Source: Bacteroidota bacterium (GTDB lineage Bacteria > Bacteroidota > Bacteroidia > Chitinophagales > Chitinophagaceae). From it: a stretch of 5,316 nucleotides of DNA. How positions within the stretch are numbered: position 1 is the first letter of the stretch; the number at the start of each line of letters is the position of its first letter. The notes under the pieces are model-generated. The model did no database searches and was not told where the DNA came from. It worked only from the letters and a program-made list of their open reading frames with translations. The stretch covers positions 1 through 5,316 of the forward strand of contig JAEWIW010000053.1 of NCBI GenBank assembly GCA_023386855.1. Reading direction: 5' to 3'. Shown here piece after piece: positions 1-5,316 of this stretch. Position numbers and translations under genes: made by a program.

Positions 1-148
1 TGAATTTGCAGAATATAAGGAAGCAGGATACAGTATGGGATTTGACTATGTTGAAAGTGGCCCGCTGGTGCGTTCTTCCTACCATAGTGAAAAGCATGTT
101 ATCCCCGGTTATGGAGTGGGAGAATGGAAACGGTTGAAAGGATTATAA
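1..148 (+). CDS. lipA: Lipoyl synthase, C-terminal end (partial)
   Basis: This is the 3' end of a lipoyl synthase gene; the first full codon is at base 2 and the TAA stop is at 146-148, leaving 48 residues. LipA is a cytosolic radical-SAM enzyme that inserts two sulfur atoms into protein-bound octanoyl groups to make the lipoyl cofactor of 2-oxoacid dehydrogenases and the glycine cleavage system. The visible part includes [19 protein letters not shown], the strongly conserved end of the family. In known LipA structures a serine of the RSSY motif ligates the auxiliary iron-sulfur cluster, and that motif is intact here. The radical-SAM CxxxCxxC motif and the N-terminal cysteines lie outside the window. 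The protein ends normally a few residues after the motif (GEWKRLKGL), so the gene end looks intact. Identification rests on this motif and is firm. Confidence 0.95.
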   Translation, partial: EFAEYKEAGYSMGFDYVESGPLVRSSYHSEKHVIPGYGVGEWKRLKGL

Positions 149-174
149 GGGTTAATTATCTATAAAATAATCTT

Positions 175-1188
175 ATGCGATTATACAACTGCATGCTGAA
201 AGGCATGCTTTTTTATTTTTCAAATTTACTGGTAATATCTTCTTTCTTGCTGGCGCCAGCCAAAGGTTGGTCGCAACTGAACTGGAGAGATGTTGGTAAT
301 GAGTTTGGTGAATTGCCCCGGGGCATCAGGGTTTTTAAAACCACTGATTCACTTGCAGGGCGACCCTTCATTGCTTTCTATGCAGAAGTGGAATTAAAGG
401 ACAAATCACTCCTTTTTTCTACTGATACCACCAGGAGAAGAAGGATAACACCTTCCCGCTTTTATGAAAGAAATAATAAGCCCCCGGTTGTAGTGAATGG
501 AACTTTTTTTTCATTTACCACGAATCAAAATCTCAATATCGTAGTGAACAGGGGCGACCTGTTATCCTATAATGTTGCATCAGCAAAAAGCAGGATAACC
601 GGTGAATATTATTATCCTACTAGAAGTGCTATTGGCATCAGCCGGAAAAGAAAGGCTGATGTTGCGTGGCTGTTCACGGATACAGCAAACTTCAGGGCCT
701 TTGCTTTTCAACAAGGACCGGTGCTGGCCAAAGGAAAAACACCGGATCCTTCCATTTATGATCTTAAGACACTTGATCCCTGGAAATACTGGAAGGTTCG
801 CACTGCCATTGGGGGTGGACCGGTGCTGGTGCAGGCAGGAAAGATCAGGATCACCAACAAGGAAGAGCAGTTGTTTCTTGGAGGAGAAACCGATCTCCAT
901 CCCAGGACGGCGATGGGATATACCAATAAGGATAAACTTATCATACTGGTGGTGGAAGGAAGGAACCCAGGCATAGCCATGGGTGCAACACTGGAAGAAC
1001 TGGCTGCCATCATGGTTTCACTGGGCTGCGAAGAAGCGGTTAACCTGGATGGAGGAGGAAGCAGTACAATGCTTGTCAATGGAAAGCCTACCATTAAACC
1101 TTCTGATAAGGAAGGTGAAAGACCGCTGCCTTCCGTGTTCATGGTAAATACAAAAAAGCCAAGGAAACGTTCAGCCAGTAAAAAATAA
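175..1188 (+). CDS. Secreted phosphodiester glycosidase (NAGPA / DUF2233 family)
   Basis: The 337-residue product belongs to the phosphodiester glycosidase family, related to the catalytic domain of the mammalian uncovering enzyme NAGPA, which removes GlcNAc from a phosphodiester. Family motifs appear in order: NGTFF (108-112), AIGGGPVL (211-218), HPRTAMG (242-248), EGR (261-263) and NLDGGGSSTM (290-299). An N-terminal hydrophobic stretch (about 12-27) followed by A-P-A (27-29) looks like a signal peptidase I site, and there is no lipobox cysteine, so the protein is probably periplasmic or exported. The tail after residue 326 is very basic (KKPRKRSASKK). The start is uncertain: Met1 follows an in-frame stop at 163-165, while Met7 (193) and Met11 (205) also precede the signal peptide; no clear Shine-Dalgarno site decides it. 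Bacterial substrates are poorly known; cell-surface or exopolysaccharide phosphodiesters are a guess. It follows lipA by 26 bp and could be read from the same transcript, without an obvious functional link. Confidence 0.85.
   Translation: MRLYNCMLKGMLFYFSNLLVISSFLLAPAKGWSQLNWRDVGNEFGELPRGIRVFKTTDSLAGRPFIAFYAEVELKDKSLLFSTDTTRRRRITPSRFYERNNKPPVVVNGTFFSFTTNQNLNIVVNRGDLLSYNVASAKSRITGEYYYPTRSAIGISRKRKADVAWLFTDTANFRAFAFQQGPVLAKGKTPDPSIYDLKTLDPWKYWKVRTAIGGGPVLVQAGKIRITNKEEQLFLGGETDLHPRTAMGYTNKDKLIILVVEGRNPGIAMGATLEELAAIMVSLGCEEAVNLDGGGSSTMLVNGKPTIKPSDKEGERPLPSVFMVNTKKPRKRSASKK
191..220 (+). terminator. Hairpin plus T-run, terminator- or attenuator-like, inside the glycosidase 5' end
   Basis: Two copies of GCATGC (191-196 and 203-208) enclose the loop TGAAAG and are followed at once by TTTTTTATTTTT (209-220). 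In RNA this is a 6-bp stem with four G-C pairs and a U-rich tail, the form of an intrinsic terminator. It lies 43 bp past the lipA stop, a natural place to end that transcript, yet it sits inside the signal-peptide codons of the next gene. Candidate starts Met7 and Met11 fall within the two stem arms. It may end lipA transcription, act as an attenuator for the downstream gene, or be chance, because the T-run also encodes Leu/Phe residues that a signal peptide needs. The stem is short. Confidence 0.4.
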
Positions 1189-1228
1189 ACTCAAATATTA
1201 AAGCCGCAAAAACCTGTGGGGGATGCAT

Positions 1229-1258
1229 AAAAAAAGCTGCCCGAATGGACAGCCTTTT
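1229..1258 (-). terminator. Intrinsic terminator of the kinase-transporter operon
   Basis: Read on the minus strand, AAGGCTGTCC (1247-1256) pairs with GGGCAGCTTT (1233-1242) around the loop ATTC, giving ten pairs of which two are G-U wobbles, followed by an uninterrupted run of seven T (1229-1235). It begins about 20 bases after the kinase stop codon. On the plus strand the two wobble positions become A-C mismatches and only four T follow, so it should serve the minus-strand operon much better than the convergent glycosidase gene. No separate plus-strand terminator is evident in 1189-1228. Confidence 0.75.
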
Positions 1259-1275
1259 ATATGTGTTCGAAAGAA

Positions 1276-2259
1276 TTAACTACCTGCGTTACTATCCCAT
1301 ACCAGCGCACTGGCCCCAAGGATGGCGGCATCAGATTCCTTAAGATGGCTTACAAGGATCTTTACTTTATTCTGGAAGATCTGTAAAAGATTCTTTTCCA
1401 TATGTTCCCTTGTGGGCTTAAGGATCAAATCACCAGATCTTGTTAATCCACCAAAAAGAATAATCGCTTCAGGGCTGGAGAACATGACGAAGTTGGCCAA
1501 TGCCATACCAAGAACCTTACCGGTAAATTCGAAGATCTCCTTGGCCAGTTTATCGCCTTTGATTGCAGCAAGATAAACTTCCTTTGAATCGATCTTTTCT
1601 TTTGGTATCGCTCTTAATAAACTTTCTTCATCACTTTTTTCCAGGAACTCAAGGGCGGTTAACATTACTCCTGTGGCCGATGCATAACTTTCAAGTGATC
1701 CATATTTGCCCGTGCCTTCATGAAGACGGCCGTCGGGAATAATGATAGTATGACCCAGTTCACCTGCGAATCCATCATGGCCATAGATCAGTTTTCCATT
1801 AGCCACAATACCGCTTCCCACGCCGGTTCCAAGGGTGATCATGATAAAGTCCTTCATGCCCTTGGCAGCGCCATACATCATTTCACCAATAGCAGCCGCA
1901 TTGGCATCATTGGTCAGTGTTACGGGAAGCTGGAATTTATCTTCAACCAGCTTGGCCAATGGAATGATCCCTTTCCAGGGAAGGTTTGGTGCATATTCAA
2001 TGGTCCCTGTATAATAGTTACCATTAGGTGCGCCAAGGCCGATTCCTTTTATTCTTCCAGGTCCACCCGCTTTTTCTATCAGCGGGTAGAGACTCGCATA
2101 TAAAGCATCAATGAACTCATAAATGGTTTCATGTCCTCTTGTTGAGGTTTCGCTCGAAAAAAGAATATTACCATTCCTGTCAACAATACCAAACTTAGTA
2201 TTCGTTCCCCCGATATCAATGCCTATGGCAAGAGGCTGCAAAGAAATATTACTGTCCAT
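1276..2259 (-). CDS. ROK-family sugar kinase, glucokinase-like, without the zinc cysteines
   Basis: The 327-residue protein is a full-length cytosolic ROK-family kinase, probably making glucose 6-phosphate from glucose and ATP. The N-terminal phosphate-binding motif DIGGTNTK spans 15-22. TNDANAAAIGE (116-126) carries the catalytic Asp118, GTGVGSGIV (144-152) and GFAGELGH (163-170) supply Glu167 and His170 of the sugar and metal site, and Glu190 is kept. The usual ROK zinc motif CxCGxxGCxE is replaced by EGTGKYGSLE (181-190), so all three cysteines are lost (Glu181, Thr183, Ser188). There is no N-terminal helix-turn-helix, so it is an enzyme rather than a NagC/XylR-type repressor. The ATG at 2257-2259 follows an A-rich leader without a clear ribosome-binding site. 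The gene lies 23 bp downstream of the transporter and ends before a good terminator, which suggests one operon. Glucose is the likeliest substrate; mannose, fructose or an amino sugar cannot be excluded. Confidence 0.88.
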   Translation of the reverse strand: MDSNISLQPLAIGIDIGGTNTKFGIVDRNGNILFSSETSTRGHETIYEFIDALYASLYPLIEKAGGPGRIKGIGLGAPNGNYYTGTIEYAPNLPWKGIIPLAKLVEDKFQLPVTLTNDANAAAIGEMMYGAAKGMKDFIMITLGTGVGSGIVANGKLIYGHDGFAGELGHTIIIPDGRLHEGTGKYGSLESYASATGVMLTALEFLEKSDEESLLRAIPKEKIDSKEVYLAAIKGDKLAKEIFEFTGKVLGMALANFVMFSSPEAIILFGGLTRSGDLILKPTREHMEKNLLQIFQNKVKILVSHLKESDAAILGASALVWDSNAGS

Positions 2260-2282
2260 TTATAATGCTTTGTCTTTTTTAA

Positions 2283-3893
2283 TTAGTGACCACCACTGAT
2301 CTGCTGGTCGAAATCGAGACCCTGTTTCCTGAGGATGGATCTTAATTTCAATGCAATCAATGCAAGTAATGCAAAACAGATTGCTGCAACGATATAAGAG
2401 TTGTGCATTCCGATCACGGGATTATCGCCAAGTGAACCCTGGAATGGAGGGATAACCGCACCTCCAAGGATCATCATGATCAGGAAGGCTGAACCCTGGC
2501 TGGTGTATTTGCCCAGTCCGCCAACGCCAAGCGAAAATATGCAAGGCCACATTACTGAACAAAACAAACCACCCGCCATAAAAGAATACACTGATATATA
2601 CCCATTGGTAAATACCCCGATCAGCATTGCTGCCATTGCCAGTACTGCTACTGTAATAAGGGTCTTAACCGGCTTTTCCTGTCCATAGAAAAATGCTGCA
2701 ATGGCAATTACGATCCAGACAGCATAGGGAAGAAGATCAGTAACATCGTTACCATTGATATAGTTGGCGCCAAGAATAACCGCGAATGCGATGAATGGCA
2801 CTACGATAGTGGCGATAATTTTTCCCTGTTTGGAGAGATTGAATACACTGATGGCACCAGTCCACCTACCAATCATAAGACTACCCCAGTAAAGGGAAAC
2901 ATATTTAGAGATCATGCTTTCATCAAGACCTTCAGGACGAAGATATCCCGGGATCTTCAGCAAGGCGCCGAAGTTATTATCGATGGTTACTTCAACACCA
3001 ACATAAATAAAGATACCAATCATACCATAGATCAGCTGCTCATATTTCATGGCACCCCAGCCGGTTTCATTTTTAACGGCACTGGAATTGGAATAAAAAA
3101 GAATTCCTATAACAGTAATGATGGTGGCAATGAGCAGGGTGAGCTTGGGAACATCAGTAAGCTGGCCTACAATGATGATGGCAATGATAACACCAGTCAT
3201 GGCCAGCAGTGAAGCGGATGCCTTTGGTGCACCTTCAAACTTATCTTCCATTTTACCGGCGGGTAATTTGGATACTGCAAAAAAGATGGCTACCGCGGTG
3301 AATACACCTGCAACAATGAGATAAAGATTATTGATATTGGTTACGGTTACTTCTTTCACTTCAGTGCTGCCTACGGAACCAAAGAGGAAGAAGCTTACGA
3401 TAATCGGCCCCAGTGTTGTACCTAAAGAGTTTACACCACCAGTAAGGTTAAGCCTGTGCGAACCTGTGGAAGGATCGCCCAATGAAATGGCAAATGGTTG
3501 GGCTGCTGTTTGCTGTAAGGAGAATCCAAGTGCAACAACAAAGAATGAACCCAGGATCGCACCAAAGGAGTTTGCATTAGCCGAAGGAATGATCAGCAAA
3601 GCACCGATAGTACTGATGACCAATCCATAGATAATTCCTTTTTTATATCCTATATGGTTAAGAATGTCGAACTTCAATACACTTGAAGCAAGGTAAAGGA
3701 TGAGTGATCCAATAAAATAGGCGCCATAAAATGCAGAGCCTATCAATTGTGATTCGAATTGAGAAAGCTTGAAATGTTCTTTACAGAACGGGATGAAAAT
3801 ACTGTTTGAAGCAGCGATAAATCCCCAGAAAAAAAACACTAAGACCAGGGTTGCAAGGGCGCCCGTGTTCGTGGGCTGTTTGGGTTGATTCAT
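2283..3893 (-). CDS. FucP-family MFS sugar transporter, enlarged form
   Basis: This 536-residue inner-membrane protein resembles the fucose/glucose/galactose permease (FucP/GluP) branch of the major facilitator superfamily. Matches to the family include FFWGF (21-25), QLIGSAFYGAYFIGS (49-63), QTAAQPF (128-134), RLNLTGGVNSLG (147-158), IGRWTG (341-346) and WPCIFSLGVGGLG (449-461). I chose the ATG at 3891-3893 (MNQPKQ); the frame extends 13 codons upstream to a TTG, but those residues do not look like transporter sequence. FucP of E. coli is about 438 residues; the excess here is mostly four extra hydrophobic segments, two after helix 6 (about 228-243 and 250-267) and two between helices 8 and 10 (two of about 359-378, 388-405 and 409-428), suggesting some 16 helices. 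By recalled alignment, FucP Asp46 and Glu135, used in proton coupling, correspond to Ser31 and Gln128. It leads an apparent operon with the ROK kinase, which supports import of an unphosphorylated hexose. The exact sugar is not determined. Confidence 0.88.
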   Translation of the reverse strand: MNQPKQPTNTGALATLVLVFFFWGFIAASNSIFIPFCKEHFKLSQFESQLIGSAFYGAYFIGSLILYLASSVLKFDILNHIGYKKGIIYGLVISTIGALLIIPSANANSFGAILGSFFVVALGFSLQQTAAQPFAISLGDPSTGSHRLNLTGGVNSLGTTLGPIIVSFFLFGSVGSTEVKEVTVTNINNLYLIVAGVFTAVAIFFAVSKLPAGKMEDKFEGAPKASASLLAMTGVIIAIIIVGQLTDVPKLTLLIATIITVIGILFYSNSSAVKNETGWGAMKYEQLIYGMIGIFIYVGVEVTIDNNFGALLKIPGYLRPEGLDESMISKYVSLYWGSLMIGRWTGAISVFNLSKQGKIIATIVVPFIAFAVILGANYINGNDVTDLLPYAVWIVIAIAAFFYGQEKPVKTLITVAVLAMAAMLIGVFTNGYISVYSFMAGGLFCSVMWPCIFSLGVGGLGKYTSQGSAFLIMMILGGAVIPPFQGSLGDNPVIGMHNSYIVAAICFALLALIALKLRSILRKQGLDFDQQISGGH

Positions 3894-4013
3894 AACCAGT
3901 GAATTGAATTTTTGAAGTGCTGAAAGTACCAACTATTTCGCATGCGAAAAATTTTTTCATGCCATGGTGATAGATAATTAATTCCTTACTAAATTCAGAG
4001 GTTAATTGATACA
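3894..4013. promoter_or_regulatory. Divergent promoter region between the transporter operon and glgA
   Basis: These 120 bp separate two divergent start codons and must hold the promoter of glgA and, most simply, that of the transporter-kinase operon. Known Bacteroidota promoters have TTTG near -33 and TAnnTTTG near -7. For glgA a weak match is TTTG at 3911-3914 and, 19 bases on, TATTTCGC at 3934-3941; the second box is poor, so I do not call it firmly. No convincing pair was found on the minus strand. AGAGG at 3997-4001 is 12 bases before the glgA ATG, rather far for a ribosome-binding site. The region also contains a perfect palindrome and an overlapping A/T-rich dyad. Confidence 0.6.
3936..3949. 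promoter_or_regulatory. Perfect 14-bp palindrome, candidate operator
   Basis: TTTCGCATGCGAAA equals its own reverse complement over all 14 bases. It lies 42 bp from the transporter start codon and 64 bp from the glgA start codon, and overlaps the weak -7-like box for glgA. A symmetrical site in a divergent promoter of sugar genes suggests binding by a dimeric regulator. No regulator gene is present in the window, so the binding protein is unknown. The palindrome has no spacer, so in RNA it would not form a terminator hairpin. Confidence 0.5.
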
Positions 4014-5316
4014 ATGGAAATAATACACGTAAGCGCAGAATGTTACCCGGTTGCAAAGGCTGGTGGTCTTGGTGATGTAGTTGGTGCATTACCCAAATAC
4101 CTTAACCAGGAAGGGCATAATGCAAAAGTGGTTATGCCTATGTATCGGACAAAGTTCTTATACCAGCATAAGTGGGATGTTGTACATAAGGGATATACCA
4201 ATCTTGGTCACTGGTGGTTTGAATTCACCGTGATAAAGGAAAACACTGATGTGCTTGGATTTGAACTGTATCTTGTTGATATCAATGGTTTGCTCGACAG
4301 GGAGAAGGTTTATGGATATGCAGATGATGATGAAAGGTTCACTGCTTTCCAGATCAGTGTGCTCGACTGGATCAATTCATGGGATGTAAAACCTGATCTT
4401 ATTCATGTGCATGATCATCATACAGGTCTTATTCCTTTCATGATGGCGAACTGTTTTAAATATCGCTCACTGGTTTCTGTTCCCACCGTGCTGACCATTC
4501 ATAATGCGCAATACCAGGGCATCATGGGCTGGCAGAACAGTGTATTCATTCCTTCATGGGATCCCTGGAAGGGGGGCATGCTTGAATGGAATGATAATAT
4601 CAATCCTCTTGCGAGTGCAATCAAATGTGCTGATATCGTTACTACGGTTAGTCCCAGTTACCTTGAAGAGCTTCGTTATATGAGCAACGGCCTTGAAGCG
4701 CTCTTTGAATATGAGAAAGGCAAATGCGTTGGTATAATTAATGGTATTGATCAGCATGTATGGGATCCGTCCACCGATACCTATATTGAAAATAAATTCA
4801 GCAGGAGTACCGTAGAAGCGGGCAAGGCAAAGAATAAAATGGAGCTGTGCGAAATGTTCCATCTTGATTTTGATAAACCCCTGATTGGTTTTATTGGCCG
4901 TCTTGTTGGAGAAAAAGGAGCAGACCTTCTCGGAGGAGCGATCCGGGATTCTTTCTTTCATATTGGAAGAAGAATGAACTTCCTTGTGCTGGGAAGCGGG
5001 TTCCCTGAAATAGAGGCAGAGCTCAATGATATCAGGCAACTGGCCAACCATGACTATAATGTTTACATCGGTTATAATGAGGGGTTGAGCCACCTTATGT
5101 ATGCAGGTGCCGACTTCCTGCTCATGCCTTCAAGGGTGGAACCCTGTGGATTGAACCAGATGTATTCGATGCGCTATGGTACAGTGCCAATGGTAAGAAG
5201 AGTGGGAGGGCTAAAAGATACCGTAATAGATTTTGGAGACACTGGCGGGTATGGTATATGCTATAATAATGCATTGGTAGGTGATATCACGCATGGAGTA
5301 TACAGGGCTGTGGAAC
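4014..5316 (+). CDS. glgA: Glycogen synthase, bacterial GT5 type (3' end outside the window)
   Basis: The frame is open from the ATG at 4014 to the window end, giving 434 codons; E. coli GlgA has 477 residues, so roughly the last tenth is missing. GlgA transfers glucose, normally from ADP-glucose, to the non-reducing end of an alpha-1,4-glucan in the cytosol. The start is well placed because the protein opens directly with the family N-terminus MEIIHVSAEC. Key motifs are KAGGLGDV (15-22, nucleotide-sugar binding), HVHDHHTGL (131-139), TIHNAQYQG (161-169), TVSPSY (211-216), NGID (243-246), GRLVGEKG (295-302; Arg296 and Lys301 are the donor-phosphate pair), GSG (327-329) and PSRVEPCGLNQ (372-382), whose Glu376 matches the catalytic Glu377 of E. 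coli. The C-terminal donor half ends after the VRRVGGLKDTV segment. No frameshift or missing catalytic residue is seen. It is transcribed away from the hexose transporter and kinase genes, fitting a glucose-uptake-to-storage locus. Confidence 0.96.
   Translation, partial: MEIIHVSAECYPVAKAGGLGDVVGALPKYLNQEGHNAKVVMPMYRTKFLYQHKWDVVHKGYTNLGHWWFEFTVIKENTDVLGFELYLVDINGLLDREKVYGYADDDERFTAFQISVLDWINSWDVKPDLIHVHDHHTGLIPFMMANCFKYRSLVSVPTVLTIHNAQYQGIMGWQNSVFIPSWDPWKGGMLEWNDNINPLASAIKCADIVTTVSPSYLEELRYMSNGLEALFEYEKGKCVGIINGIDQHVWDPSTDTYIENKFSRSTVEAGKAKNKMELCEMFHLDFDKPLIGFIGRLVGEKGADLLGGAIRDSFFHIGRRMNFLVLGSGFPEIEAELNDIRQLANHDYNVYIGYNEGLSHLMYAGADFLLMPSRVEPCGLNQMYSMRYGTVPMVRRVGGLKDTVIDFGDTGGYGICYNNALVGDITHGVYRAVE

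Noticed and set aside
191..208. The GCATGC core shared by the hairpin at 191-208 and the palindrome at 3940-3945, as possible binding sites of one regulator.
   Set aside because: Only the six-base core is shared; flanking bases differ, and another copy lies inside the glgA coding sequence near 4576, so the hexamer alone carries little weight.
756..1142. A 128-codon minus-strand frame, with other overlapping frames at 580-976.
   Set aside because: They are shadows of the glycosidase gene, which has family motifs over its whole length.
1189..1228. A possible plus-strand terminator for the glycosidase (CCGC...GTGG around 1204-1219).
   Set aside because: The pairing is only a few bases, interrupted, and not followed by a T-run.
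1687..1720. The ROK protein as a NagC/XylR-type transcription repressor.
   Set aside because: There is no N-terminal helix-turn-helix; the kinase motif DIGGTNTK starts at residue 15 and the catalytic Asp is present.
3894..3932. N-terminal extension of the transporter from a TTG codon at 3930-3932.
   Set aside because: The added residues (VLSALQKFNSLV) do not resemble the transporter N-terminus, the start is TTG, and it would place the coding region almost against the palindrome. The ATG at 3891-3893 is preferred.
3781..4089. A 102-codon minus-strand frame across the divergent intergenic region.
   Set aside because: It overlaps the starts of both the transporter and glgA in other frames and has a His/Gln-rich, low-complexity translation without a known domain.
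4554..5093. A 179-codon open frame on the minus strand.
   Set aside because: It lies entirely antisense to glgA, whose plus-strand frame carries unmistakable family motifs throughout. The antisense translation has no recognisable domain.

Overview
The window reads as chromosomal DNA from a member of the Bacteroidota, most likely a Chitinophagales/Chitinophagaceae-type soil or freshwater bacterium. The basis is the family-level look of the proteins, A/T-rich gene leaders without strong Shine-Dalgarno sites, and a FucP-type sugar transporter next to a ROK kinase. No rRNA or other taxonomic marker is present, so this placement is inference.

Layout: (1) Bases 1-148, plus strand: the last 48 codons of lipoyl synthase (lipA). 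(2) 175-1188, plus strand: a secreted phosphodiester glycosidase (NAGPA/DUF2233 family), starting only 26 bp after lipA. A hairpin followed by a T-run lies inside its signal-peptide codons. (3) 1189-1275: a short convergent gap with an intrinsic terminator that folds better in the minus-strand transcript. (4) 1276-2259, minus strand: a ROK-family sugar kinase (glucokinase-like) that lacks the usual three zinc-binding cysteines. (5) 2283-3893, minus strand: an enlarged FucP-family MFS sugar transporter, 23 bp upstream of the kinase gene and probably in one operon with it. (6) 3894-4013: a 120-bp divergent intergenic region holding a perfect 14-bp palindrome. (7) 4014-5316, plus strand: bacterial glycogen synthase (glgA), cut off by the window end after 434 codons.

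The central part makes metabolic sense. The transporter would bring in a hexose (probably glucose or a related sugar), the ROK kinase would phosphorylate it, and the divergent glgA would put glucosyl units into glycogen. The shared intergenic palindrome is a candidate point of common regulation. lipA and the glycosidase have no evident functional link to this unit.

I see no RNA gene, mobile element, CRISPR array or integration site, and no clearly new system. The points most worth checking are the divergence of the transporter from FucP (loss of both proton-coupling acidic residues and about four extra membrane helices), the cysteine-free ROK kinase, the divergent palindrome, and the terminator-like hairpin in the glycosidase start region.
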